From Eupransor demetentiae (lineage in GTDB: Bacteria; Bacillota; Bacilli; Lactobacillales; Lactobacillaceae), in assembly GCF_963930865.1 (NCBI RefSeq), contig NZ_CAWVOH010000001.1, positions 496,001-560,000 on the forward strand: 64,000 nt of DNA, given 5' to 3'. Positions 21,613-29,951 of the stretch are shown here, in pieces. The position numbers and the translations under genes were made by a program. Numbering within the stretch: position 1 is the first letter of the stretch; every line of letters begins with the position of its first letter. Under the pieces are notes generated by a model, which ran no database searches, was not told the DNA's origin, and saw only the letters and a list, made by a program, of their open reading frames with translations.

Positions 21613-22176
21613 TCACTGAACCCGCACTAGGTTTGGATAAAGACGGACAATCAAAGCAACAGCGACAATCGAAACCACCGTTGATGGCAAAACATAGGAT
21701 ACGTTATAAACAAAGGAATAAAGCCAAACATTCTCCCCCTTCGGTGCATAGGAGCCAAAGAAAATAATTGCCGAAGCGAAGTGCGCCAGAAAACGCAAAG
21801 TGCCGCCGAATAAGCCCCCTAGTGTCAAATAGAGGCTGGCTTTCCCAAAAGTACGCTGACTCAAAGCCTTTTGAAATGGGCCAGCGACAATTGCTGTATA
21901 ACCAACCAGCATAAAAGCCATGGGATAGTCCAGGACAGCTTGCACAGGATGAACAATGTAGGCCCCTAGCAAAAGTTGGATTAGGCCAAAAAGCAGCCCC
22001 GTCGTCAGGCCGCCCTTATAACCATAGCGAAGGGCCATAATCATGGTTGGTACCATTTGCAGGGAAATATCGCCGCCCTGCCCCCAAGCCGAAATAGCGA
22101 AAAACTTTAAAATCACCGACAAAGCGACAAAGAGCGCGACTTCGGTAATAAAAAGCAAGTTACTTTTAGATTGCAT
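21613..22176 (-). CDS. thiT: Thiamine ECF transporter S-component
   Basis: A 187-aa integral membrane protein; start at 22176 (MQSKSNLLFITEVALFV) behind GGAGATT. It has about six helices. Thiamine-binding features of ThiT are present: GGDISLQMVPTMIMALRYGYKGGLTTGLLFGL and the VLDYPMAF motif. It partners with the shared EcfA-A'-T module, which is not in this window. A TPP riboswitch and terminator directly upstream confirm the substrate. Confidence 0.95.
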   Translation of the reverse strand: MQSKSNLLFITEVALFVALSVILKFFAISAWGQGGDISLQMVPTMIMALRYGYKGGLTTGLLFGLIQLLLGAYIVHPVQAVLDYPMAFMLVGYTAIVAGPFQKALSQRTFGKASLYLTLGGLFGGTLRFLAHFASAIIFFGSYAPKGENVWLYSFVYNVSYVLPSTVVSIVAVALIVRLYPNLVRVQ

Positions 22177-22191
22177 TCTTAAATCTCCAAT

Positions 22192-22228
22192 AAAAAATCT
22201 GGCAGTCATAGGAAAGACCACCAGATTA
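22192..22228 (-). terminator. Expression-platform terminator of the TPP riboswitch
   Basis: AATCTGG ... CCAGATT stem plus T run between the riboswitch and the thiT start. Confidence 0.8.
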
Positions 22229-22236
22229 GCTGGCTG

Positions 22237-22318
22237 TTTTCCCTACGCGTGCTTTATCACAACAGGTTCAAAGGGTTGGCCCACGGCCATCTCAGCTTTT
22301 TAAAAAGCACCCCTAAAC
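22237..22318 (-). ncRNA. TPP riboswitch (thi-box)
   Basis: The minus strand holds the conserved blocks GGGGTGC, GCTGAGAT, CCCTTTGAACCTG and GCGTAGGGAA in order. Binding of thiamine pyrophosphate is expected to favour the following terminator and switch off thiT. Confidence 0.93.
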
Positions 22319-22379
22319 AGAAAAGATATTTAATTTACAGCTCGTATTATACTTCGAGACCTTTTCAGGTGGCGTCAGT

Positions 22380-23006
22380 CTACTTGCGTAACACCTTCAT
22401 CAAGATTCCGGTAATGGCCGCCGTAACTACACCGGCCAAAATGGCTTCAGAAACCCCAGAAGTAAAGATAATCCCCAGGACGACTTGGTTAATAGTCTTG
22501 GCTGAATGGCCGATTGCTTGGGCGTACTGCTTGGAAAAAATGGTATCAATCAAGCCCGTAACCATCAAAGTGTGGCAGAAAGCAGCCAGCAAGGCAGACG
22601 TGAAAAGATTGAAGAACTGTCCCTTCTTGTGCCAGAGCTTTTCACCGACTTTATATAGGTAGTAGGGCAAGATTCCCAAAATAATTCGCGGAAGCAAAGC
22701 AATCACCAGGGCCCAAAGAGAACCATGTGTCGTACCAATCACGGGAACAAAGGGTGAAAAGACAAATCCCAGTACCGTGGGTGCCACTGTCGAATGAAAG
22801 AGTGATGAAAGGCCGAAGACCAATCCGAGGAGTGCCCCACGTTTTGGCCCCAGTAAGATTGATCCGATAATAACGGGGATGTGCACTGTGGTGGCGTTAA
22901 TTGGCCCAATCGGTACAAATCCTAGTGGCGTGAAGGCAAACAAAATAATAATGGCGGCAAAAATTGCTGTCACCACCATCTCCTTAATTCGTCCAGAACG
23001 TGACAT
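22380..23006 (-). CDS. ECF transporter S-component, PanT-like
   Basis: A 208-aa six-helix protein of the ECF-type riboflavin/pantothenate S-component group (PF12822-like). Its signature region is INATTVHIPVIIGSILLGPKRGALLGLVFGLSSLFHST. This arrangement resembles PanT (pantothenate) more than RibU or FolT, but substrate assignment by eye is tentative. No riboswitch was seen upstream. It needs the general EcfAA'T module encoded elsewhere. Confidence 0.75.
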   Translation of the reverse strand: MSRSGRIKEMVVTAIFAAIIILFAFTPLGFVPIGPINATTVHIPVIIGSILLGPKRGALLGLVFGLSSLFHSTVAPTVLGFVFSPFVPVIGTTHGSLWALVIALLPRIILGILPYYLYKVGEKLWHKKGQFFNLFTSALLAAFCHTLMVTGLIDTIFSKQYAQAIGHSAKTINQVVLGIIFTSGVSEAILAGVVTAAITGILMKVLRK

Positions 23007-23123
23007 TTTAATTCTCTCCTATACGAAAACTGATAAAATCAGGTTACCAGATTCTGTAAAAAACAACCAGCCATTTTACCTATAAATCCCAGTAATCCAG
23101 CTTTTTGAACAGGAAGTTCGAAC

Positions 23124-23654
23124 ATGTATTATTTTACAAAGGCAGCATCGCCCCTCGGTGACCTAACCTTAGTCAGTGATGGTCAAAGATTGACCGGATT
23201 ATACTTACCCAATCAAAAATATTTCTTAGCAGGTATTGCAACAGACAAGCTTCAACAAACTGATTCACTACCAATTTTTCAGATAAGTCGGGATTGGTTG
23301 ACCAACTACTTTACTGGTCAGTCTCGGGACACGAAGCTGCCACCATTAAGTTTAAAAGGTAGTGATTTTCGTCATCTGGTTTGGCAGGAATTACTGACGA
23401 TTCCCTTTGGCGAACTGCGCACCTATGGCGAAATCGCTAATGAAGTTGCTGACAAGATGGGCCGAACTTCAATGTCAAGCCAGGCTGTCGGCGCTGCTAT
23501 CAGCCACAATCCCATTAGCATCTTAGTGCCCTGCCATCGTGTTATTAGCACCAGTAATAATTTGACGGGCTACGCCGGAGGTATTCCAGCTAAAATTAAA
23601 CTCTTAGAAATAGAGGGACACACCCTTTCTGATTTTAAGCTACCCAAGAATTAA
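23124..23654 (+). CDS. ogt: Methylated-DNA--[protein]-cysteine S-methyltransferase
   Basis: A 176-aa O6-alkylguanine-DNA alkyltransferase. The C-terminal domain has the active site ILVPCHRVIS (acceptor Cys near residue 138). The helix-turn-helix RTYGEIANEVADKMGRTSMSSQAVGAAISHNP and TGYAGGIPAKIKLLEIEG follow the family. The N-terminal ribonuclease-like domain is intact. It repairs O6-methylguanine and O4-methylthymine in a suicide reaction. Confidence 0.95.
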   Translation: MYYFTKAASPLGDLTLVSDGQRLTGLYLPNQKYFLAGIATDKLQQTDSLPIFQISRDWLTNYFTGQSRDTKLPPLSLKGSDFRHLVWQELLTIPFGELRTYGEIANEVADKMGRTSMSSQAVGAAISHNPISILVPCHRVISTSNNLTGYAGGIPAKIKLLEIEGHTLSDFKLPKN

Positions 23655-23684
23655 AAAGCAGATGCCTAGGCACCTGCTTTTTAA
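23651..23684. terminator. Bidirectional terminator
   Basis: TTAAAAAGCAGATGCC ... GGCACCTGCTTTTTAA between ogt and the response regulator. Confidence 0.8.
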
Positions 23685-24295
23685 ACGATTTTATTTTTGA
23701 TTGCAAAGGCCACCGCCTCAGAACGTGAAGACACCCCGAAGAGATTATAAATACTGGTCAATTCATTTTTAATTGACCTTTCCGAAAGATGCATTTTTTC
23801 TGCAATTTCCCGATTACGATAGCCGTCCGTCAAAAGGTGTAAGACCTTTTGCTGTCGTGGTGAAAGTTCCATATTATTCAAACGACTCTTTTTGAAAATT
23901 AGGGGTGCAATCTCCGCTGGAATCACAGTGTCACCGTCTAAAACCTGATCAATAGTACTTAAAATCTGTTGGCTGTCCGCATCCTTGAGTAAGTAGGACC
24001 GAGCGCCCAACTGGAACATCGTTTGAACCGTTCGGGCCTCGTTAAAGGTCGTTAAAACCACGACGGGAATATGGCTATGACTATCATTTAACTGCCGCAT
24101 GAAGGTTTCACCATCCATAACGGGCATTTTAATATCCAAAAGAATTAGATCAACATTTTCTTCTCGGCTCAAAATATCCAATGCTTTCTTCCCGTTTTCG
24201 GCAAGAAGTACTTGAAAATGACAATCTGTGTTTTCTAAAATCAACTTCAAACCTTCGCGAACAATGCTGTGGTCATCAACGATTAAAATCTTCAT
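23681..24295 (-). CDS. NarL/LuxR-family response regulator
   Basis: A 204-aa regulator. The receiver domain has DDHSIVREGLKLIL, phospho-acceptor Asp in LILLDIKMPVMDG (near residue 57), Thr in VVLTTF and Lys in YLLKDA. The C-terminal LuxR-type HTH is LSPRQQKVLHLLTDGYRNREIAEKMHLSERSIKNELTSIY. It overlaps the histidine kinase gene by 20 nt, so the two are translated together. Probable target is the MMPL transporter operon of which it forms the end. Confidence 0.92.
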   Translation of the reverse strand: MKILIVDDHSIVREGLKLILENTDCHFQVLLAENGKKALDILSREENVDLILLDIKMPVMDGETFMRQLNDSHSHIPVVVLTTFNEARTVQTMFQLGARSYLLKDADSQQILSTIDQVLDGDTVIPAEIAPLIFKKSRLNNMELSPRQQKVLHLLTDGYRNREIAEKMHLSERSIKNELTSIYNLFGVSSRSEAVAFAIKNKIV

Positions 24296-25487
24296 CTATT
24301 TTCTCCATTGGTAAGCTGATATCCACGCGACTTCCTTCACCTGGTTGGCTATCAATGGTCACCCGACCACCAATATCTGCCATGCGGCTCATCATCCCCG
24401 CTAAACCAAAATGAGCGATCTTTTGCTTACCTTTTTTCACTTCAAAACCTGGACCAAAATCAATCACAGTTATGTGTAGTGTCCCGTTCTTCTGTCCCAC
24501 TCGAATTATTGCTAACTCACCATCCGTGTGCTTAACTACGTTCATCAACGCTTCAGAAATTACTGAAATAATTTGTTGACTAATCATCGCCGGTAATTTG
24601 TAGGAACCATCAAATTTCAACTTAACTTGTAGATGATATCGATGAGCAAAAACATCTGACAATACTTTTAAACGAGCTTCTAAATCCTGGCTGCTTACAT
24701 TCTTTTGTTCATGTAGATTGGTCAGTGTTTTTCGACTTTCGACAATTGTTTTTTTAGCCAGTAGAGAGACTTTACTCGTTATATTCTGAGCAGCAGTTAA
24801 TTCGCCTCGGTTCAGCACTTGTTCTAAAACTTCAAGTTGCAGCGATAAACCAGTCACATCCTGTAAGAGCGTATCATGCAGGTCACGAGCAATACGATCT
24901 CGTTCACTTTTTACCAGCATCTCATCAATTTGGCTCTGTGCAATAGCTTGCTCATCATAAGCCTTTTTGAGCGCCACACGTTCGTACACACTTTGCCGGT
25001 ATGAGCGCCAATAAAAATAAACAATGAGAATGATAAAAAGATAGATTTCAAAATATAAAATTGCAAGAATTAATCCCGATTTCGACCATACTAAAATCCA
25101 GGATATAATTTCTAATGACAAAATAATTGCAATTCCAATCCAAGAACGTTTTAAGTAGACCAAACTTTCAAGCATTAATATCGGCATGAGTGAAACAAAA
25201 AAAGTTACCGTGCCAGATTGATAAAAATAAAGGCTGGCGATTATGGATAAAATAATCTGCCCATACAAAGAAAGAGGTAAATACTTTTTTGGGAAACGTT
25301 TGGCCAGTAAGAAAACATTCATGAATCCTACTATGAAAATGCCGTAACAAGCAGAAGTTTGAAATAGCTGTAAATTTGTGAATATTCCCAATACGTAGGC
25401 CATGATGGTCCAAAAAATAAAGGGCCAACGTAACCCTTTTAATGTTGCTGACTGAATTTCTTCTCTTGATACTTCTTCTATGTTCAT
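24276..25487 (-). CDS. Sensor histidine kinase (HisKA_3 / NarX type)
   Basis: A 403-aa kinase with about five or six transmembrane helices in residues 15-170. A coiled linker leads to the DHp helix DRIARDLHDTLLQDVTGLSLQLE (His near residue 203) and a HATPase_c domain (ISEALMNVVKHT; DFGPGFEV; GLAGMMSRMADIGG). Typical of LuxR-type partner kinases such as LiaS/DesK. It follows the MMPL gene by 34 nt with a terminator-like hairpin between them, which may lower kinase expression relative to the pump. Confidence 0.92.
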   Translation of the reverse strand: MNIEEVSREEIQSATLKGLRWPFIFWTIMAYVLGIFTNLQLFQTSACYGIFIVGFMNVFLLAKRFPKKYLPLSLYGQIILSIIASLYFYQSGTVTFFVSLMPILMLESLVYLKRSWIGIAIILSLEIISWILVWSKSGLILAILYFEIYLFIILIVYFYWRSYRQSVYERVALKKAYDEQAIAQSQIDEMLVKSERDRIARDLHDTLLQDVTGLSLQLEVLEQVLNRGELTAAQNITSKVSLLAKKTIVESRKTLTNLHEQKNVSSQDLEARLKVLSDVFAHRYHLQVKLKFDGSYKLPAMISQQIISVISEALMNVVKHTDGELAIIRVGQKNGTLHITVIDFGPGFEVKKGKQKIAHFGLAGMMSRMADIGGRVTIDSQPGEGSRVDISLPMEKIDEDFNR

Positions 25488-25492
25488 AACCT

Positions 25493-25514
25493 AAAAAACT
25501 AGCACTAGGCTAGT
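25493..25514 (-). terminator. Hairpin with T run between pump and kinase genes
   Basis: ACTAGCctagtGCTAGTTTTTT on the minus strand. It could act as a partial terminator inside the operon. Confidence 0.5.
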
Positions 25515-25521
25515 CTCCTGT

Positions 25522-27711
25522 TTATTCAATGTCAATTTTAGGCAAAATTCGGTCCAACCACTTTGGGAAATACCAATTTGCCCGACCAAATAGACTAATC
25601 GCTGCCGGTACAATAATCATTCGGACCAGTAAACCATCAAAGATGACGCCTGAAGTAAATGCCAATCCAATTGATTTAATCATACCATCTCCAGCAAAGA
25701 TAAAGCCGGCAAAAACAGATGCCATAATAATTAATGCTGCGATAACGATTGGACCATTATCCTTCAGTCCCTCACGAACAGCTTCATTTGTATCACCAGT
25801 TTGACTATAAATTTCTCGAATACGACTTACTAAGAAAATCTCATAATCCATAGCCAGTCCAAACAAAATTCCAATAATCAGAATTGGTAAGAATCCAAGG
25901 ATAGCTGCTTTTGACGGAATTTGGAATAGATCTAATAAATGTCCATCTTGCAATATCCAAATCAAGAAACCAAAAGTTGCTCCAAGAGAGAGAACGAATC
26001 CAGAAACAGCAACCAAGGGAATCAACAAGGAACGAAAGGCCATCATCAACAGGATGAAAGCAAAAATTACGATAATACCTGCAAAGATTGGTAATGCTTT
26101 CGATATTGCCTCCAAAACATCAACGTTCACAGCAGTCGAACCAGTTACATATAGATGCGGAAGGTCTGAATCGTCCTTTGATAATTTACGAACATCACTG
26201 ACTAATTTCTTAGTTTTTTGATCGTTTGCATCACTTTTCGGAATGATAGTGAGCATCATGTACTTTCCATTTGTCGAATTAGCACCTGGAAGAACCATGG
26301 CAACATCTTTTAACTGGCTAATCTTCCCCATGACTTTTTGGGACTCGTCACTAGATGAAGTTTCAACAAGAACAACCAGTGGGTTATTAATTCCTTCCCC
26401 GTATGCCTCCTTTTGCAAATCATATGCCTTGCGTTCGGTGAGATGAGGGTTGGCTTCCCCGTCATTAGGAAGGCCTAAATTAATATGCATGATTGGCGAA
26501 GCAATCACTACCAAAATCGTGATAACGGGAATCAACCAACACAAGCGATGGTGAGTAATAATTTTTCCCCAACCACCGACCTTACGAAGTTTTGACATCT
26601 TCTTCAAAGCTGAGTTCTGATGACTTGGCGTGACAAGTTTTTTGAAAATGGTCAACAGAGCAGGCAGTAAGGTCATAGAAACTAAGACTGCAATAAACAC
26701 GCCCAATGCAGCGGCATTTCCCATTGCGGAAATGAATGGAATTCCCAACACATTCATTGCCAACATGGCGACAACAACAGTCATTCCCGCGAAAATAACA
26801 GCTGTTCCTGCAGAGCCCATCGCATTTTGTAACGCTTGCAAGCGCACATTTGAACTATCAGCCGTCATCTTTTCACGATCAATTCGATTAGCGACTGACT
26901 GTTCGGCAAATGCATCGATTGTTTTTTGCTTTAGTTTAGCTAATTCCTGACGGTAACGTGAAATAATAAAGAGCGCATAGTCAATTCCAACAGCCAAGCC
27001 CATCATGGAAACCAATGAAGTGGCCAATGAAGGCATTTTGATCACATTACTCAACACAATGATCAATAACATCGTAATTTCCAACGATATCAATGCTGTC
27101 AAAATTGGCAAACCAGCTACAAATAGTGATGCGAACGTAATTGCCAAGACAATAAAGGCAACAGCAATACCGACAATTTCTGTGGAATTTTCAGATTTTG
27201 GTGCCTCAATAACATCCCCTGAGAATTCCGTTTGAATCCTATTTTGACGTGTTAAATTAGCTTCTTTTTGAATTTTCTTTACAGTTGAATTAGCTACTTT
27301 ACTTTTCTTTGTTGTGAAAGTCACCTGAGCATACGCTGTTGTTTTTTTGTTATCAAAATTCTGCAATTGATCTGGATGGGCTACCTGAGCCACGCCGGGT
27401 TCTTGACTTACTTTATCTAGGTAATCATTAATGTCTTTTTGATGATCACCCTCTGAAAGCTGTTTTCCGTCTTTTGCATGAAAAACAATTTTCATTTGTG
27501 CCAAATCAGGCGCTTTCCCAAAATTTTTATCCATAATTTTGGATGCTTTCGTTGATTCGGCCTTAGACAAAGTCAAGTTAGTTGCCGTAAAGTCCGACCC
27601 GATTGTCATAGCCCCAACACCTAAGGTACCAAGTATTGCTACAACAATTGCTATTGTTAAATATGCATGTCGAAATATCCATGCAGTCATTTTATGTATA
27701 AATTTTGCCAT
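25522..27711 (-). CDS. MMPL/YdfJ-family RND-type exporter
   Basis: A 729-aa protein; start at 27711 (MAKFIHKMTAWIFRHAYL) behind AGGTAGAAG. It has twelve helices in two halves, each with an extracytoplasmic loop. Characteristic segments are GLAVGIDYALFIISRYRQEL (near residue 240) and FGLAMDYEIFLVSRIREIY (near 605), matching MMPL proteins that export lipids, peptides or antimicrobial compounds. It is the first gene of an operon with the sensor kinase and response regulator, suggesting that the pump is induced by envelope stress or its substrate. Confidence 0.9.
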   Translation of the reverse strand: MAKFIHKMTAWIFRHAYLTIAIVVAILGTLGVGAMTIGSDFTATNLTLSKAESTKASKIMDKNFGKAPDLAQMKIVFHAKDGKQLSEGDHQKDINDYLDKVSQEPGVAQVAHPDQLQNFDNKKTTAYAQVTFTTKKSKVANSTVKKIQKEANLTRQNRIQTEFSGDVIEAPKSENSTEIVGIAVAFIVLAITFASLFVAGLPILTALISLEITMLLIIVLSNVIKMPSLATSLVSMMGLAVGIDYALFIISRYRQELAKLKQKTIDAFAEQSVANRIDREKMTADSSNVRLQALQNAMGSAGTAVIFAGMTVVVAMLAMNVLGIPFISAMGNAAALGVFIAVLVSMTLLPALLTIFKKLVTPSHQNSALKKMSKLRKVGGWGKIITHHRLCWLIPVITILVVIASPIMHINLGLPNDGEANPHLTERKAYDLQKEAYGEGINNPLVVLVETSSSDESQKVMGKISQLKDVAMVLPGANSTNGKYMMLTIIPKSDANDQKTKKLVSDVRKLSKDDSDLPHLYVTGSTAVNVDVLEAISKALPIFAGIIVIFAFILLMMAFRSLLIPLVAVSGFVLSLGATFGFLIWILQDGHLLDLFQIPSKAAILGFLPILIIGILFGLAMDYEIFLVSRIREIYSQTGDTNEAVREGLKDNGPIVIAALIIMASVFAGFIFAGDGMIKSIGLAFTSGVIFDGLLVRMIIVPAAISLFGRANWYFPKWLDRILPKIDIE

Positions 27712-27808
27712 ATCTTCTACCTCGATTGTTAATACAATAAGTGTAAAGACTATTCCAAACGAAAAGCATAACTTCAGGGCATACATTTTTGCCCTTTTGG
27801 GCAAAATA

Positions 27809-27836
27809 AAAAGCAGACCCACTTGTCTGCTTTTTG
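27809..27836 (-). terminator. Terminator after ydbT
   Basis: AAAAGCAGACaagtgGGTCTGCTTTTT directly after the upstream ydbT-like gene end, on the side of the MMPL promoter. Confidence 0.8.
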
Positions 27837-27837
27837 A

Positions 27838-29307
27838 TTACTTTTGATTTGGAAATTCACGGTACCACTGGTAAAGTCCCTCGGCCTGCTTAATTGGCAA
27901 ATAGCGACATTCAACGTAATTGACGCTTTCACCATTTCGGACTGCAATCACGAAGTGAGCGTATCCAGCTTTCGCCATAAAAATCGATTGCCGTAGATTA
28001 ATACTTTGGATTTCGTGCCAGCCAGCATAGGTAATGCTGCGCCGGAAGAAATGGGCATTTTGTAGGGCAAGATATTCACCAGCAAAAACTTGTGCGCCAG
28101 TATGGCGGGCCTTGTATAAGCCCATGGCAATCGCGAGGATCAGGAGCATTGCGGCAAGCGGCCAAAACCAGATTTGGCTATAGCAGAAATAAGCGGCCAT
28201 AGCAATTGGAAGTAGCATCAAAACGAAGGCATTCCGGGCCAAGAACCAGTAAGTTCGCTTCTTAGCCGGCTGAAAAGCAATTCCCTTTTCCGGAATGAAA
28301 TTAATGAATTTATGCAAAACGTCATAAGTTTCATTCTCTTTCAAAACCGGGAAAAGCGTGACGGCCTTATCACTATCCTCCACCCCCTTACCAGCAATCA
28401 AATCGACTTGAACCGTCACTAAGTGAAAGATTTTGCGGAAGATATTTTGCTGGATTTTAACGGCTTGGATACGGTTCTTATCGAAATGTAGGCGGCTGGT
28501 TTGCAAAAGGCCCTTCGAAATTTCGAACTTTTCACCGTCTTGTTTCAAAGTGAAGCCATAAAGCATGAAGACGATTCGCAGTACATTAGCCCCTAAAATT
28601 AGGATAATCACCAAAAGGGCTAGGAGAATAAAGACAATCATGCCGTAACGAGCATAACCTAGTGAAGCTTGTGCGCCAAGCCATTCAAAAACCTTACCAA
28701 TTGACGGCACGTGGTTCAAAAAGGCCCAAAGAATAAAGAGCTGGGACACAACCCGAAAGTCAGTAACCGCATACTCCACGAGCTCCCCGGTAGTCACCCG
28801 GTGCTGGTTGGGATCATCTTCAGCCCGATACTCAACGGCGGATTGGTCTTCAGCAGGTGTCGAGTCTCCGCCCAAACTAAGTCGACGTTTTTCTTCAATT
28901 ATGTCGGCGACTTGATCGTTAACGGCTGCTAAATCAACCGCTTCTTTTTGGGCATTACTGGCCCCAGAATCCACCGTAACTTGTTCAACGTGGAAGGGTT
29001 TTAAAAAGAACCACTGCTTGCGGTCAACGTTTTGAATTCTTTGATAAGGCAAGTGGTGCATGGTTTTGAAGAAGAAGCCGCGCCGTAAGATCACTTCCTT
29101 CTCCCCGATTTCATAGGTAGTAAAGCAATAGGACCAGATTGTTGACCCAATGATGAAAGCCAAGAGGACGAAACCAAGATAGAAAGTAAAGCCATGTTCC
29201 TTACTTGAAATAAAGACAATTGACAAAACAATCGAATACCAAGCTTTGGCCAAATCGAAGATAACGGCGAGAAAGTTAAAATGTTTTGGTCCTTGATTAG
29301 AAGGCAT
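27838..29307 (-). CDS. ydbT: YdbT-like bacterial PH-domain membrane protein
   Basis: A 489-aa membrane protein with three bPH_2 (PF03703) domains. An N-terminal helix pair is followed by YEIGEKEVILRRGFFFKTMHHLPYQRIQNVDRKQWFFLKPFHVEQVTVDSG. The second domain is LQTSRLHFDKNRIQAVKIQQN and the third ITYAGWHEIQSINLRQS. Its start overlaps the ydbS end by 11 nt, forming the conserved ydbS-ydbT pair. In Bacillus this pair is linked to resistance to certain antimicrobial peptides; here that is family knowledge only. Confidence 0.9.
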   Translation of the reverse strand: MPSNQGPKHFNFLAVIFDLAKAWYSIVLSIVFISSKEHGFTFYLGFVLLAFIIGSTIWSYCFTTYEIGEKEVILRRGFFFKTMHHLPYQRIQNVDRKQWFFLKPFHVEQVTVDSGASNAQKEAVDLAAVNDQVADIIEEKRRLSLGGDSTPAEDQSAVEYRAEDDPNQHRVTTGELVEYAVTDFRVVSQLFILWAFLNHVPSIGKVFEWLGAQASLGYARYGMIVFILLALLVIILILGANVLRIVFMLYGFTLKQDGEKFEISKGLLQTSRLHFDKNRIQAVKIQQNIFRKIFHLVTVQVDLIAGKGVEDSDKAVTLFPVLKENETYDVLHKFINFIPEKGIAFQPAKKRTYWFLARNAFVLMLLPIAMAAYFCYSQIWFWPLAAMLLILAIAMGLYKARHTGAQVFAGEYLALQNAHFFRRSITYAGWHEIQSINLRQSIFMAKAGYAHFVIAVRNGESVNYVECRYLPIKQAEGLYQWYREFPNQK

Positions 29308-29761
29308 TGCGGGCCTCCAATGCCAAAGCCATCACCTGTTCTTTCAAGCGCAAAGCTTCCTCATGGTCCAGTGCTTCGATTTCGTGAGTCGAGCCACCGG
29401 TCGCAATTTTCACCTTGTAAAGCTTTTGTAGGCGAAGCAAAGGTCCCTGGTGCAAGTCGACGTTTTGAACACGAGCAATGGGGATGGCCACGTGATGGCG
29501 GAAAAAGTAGCCGTGACGAATTTCAACGTCCGTATCGCGCACTTCGTATTCATAAATGGCGTAGCGGTAAGGAATCAAGATAATTTCGGTCACAATTTCG
29601 ACTACCATGCCTGCCCCTACAAAGTAGAGCAGCCAGAGAGGTAACCAATTCCAAAAATGATGGGCAATGATAATTCCCGCAATCAGCACTAACCACAAAA
29701 ATAAGTTAAAAGCGGTAATCTGCCACCAGATGATTTTGATTCGTTTCGGTAAGTGTTGCAT
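29297..29761 (-). CDS. ydbS: YdbS-like bacterial PH-domain membrane protein
   Basis: A 154-aa protein from start 29761 (MQHLPKRIKIIWWQI) behind AGGAGAG. It has two transmembrane helices (about residues 15-60) and one bPH_2 domain (YEYEVRDTDVEIRHGYFFRHHVAIPIARVQNVDLHQGPLLRLQKLY). First gene of the ydbST pair. Confidence 0.9.
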   Translation of the reverse strand: MQHLPKRIKIIWWQITAFNLFLWLVLIAGIIIAHHFWNWLPLWLLYFVGAGMVVEIVTEIILIPYRYAIYEYEVRDTDVEIRHGYFFRHHVAIPIARVQNVDLHQGPLLRLQKLYKVKIATGGSTHEIEALDHEEALRLKEQVMALALEARNAF

Positions 29762-29891
29762 TAATTTTCTCTCCTTAAATAGCGCATTAATATCGTTAAA
29801 GCAGCGGTCTCTAAAATAACATATAAATGTAACAACCAATTTACAGTGATATTTCAATTCTTTTCGATAAATTTCACAATTTTTATTTGTT

Positions 29892-29905
29892 TGAAAGCGT
29901 TATCA
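29892..29905. promoter_or_regulatory. Catabolite-responsive element (CRE)
   Basis: TGAAAGCGTTATCA fits the consensus TGWNANCGNTNWCA at every defined position. It overlaps the likely promoter of the GH13 glucosidase gene, so CcpA-mediated catabolite control is expected. Confidence 0.75.
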
Positions 29906-29951
29906 GTGCTAAGCTTAGACTAGTTATTTTTAAAGAAAGGGAGAATATGAA

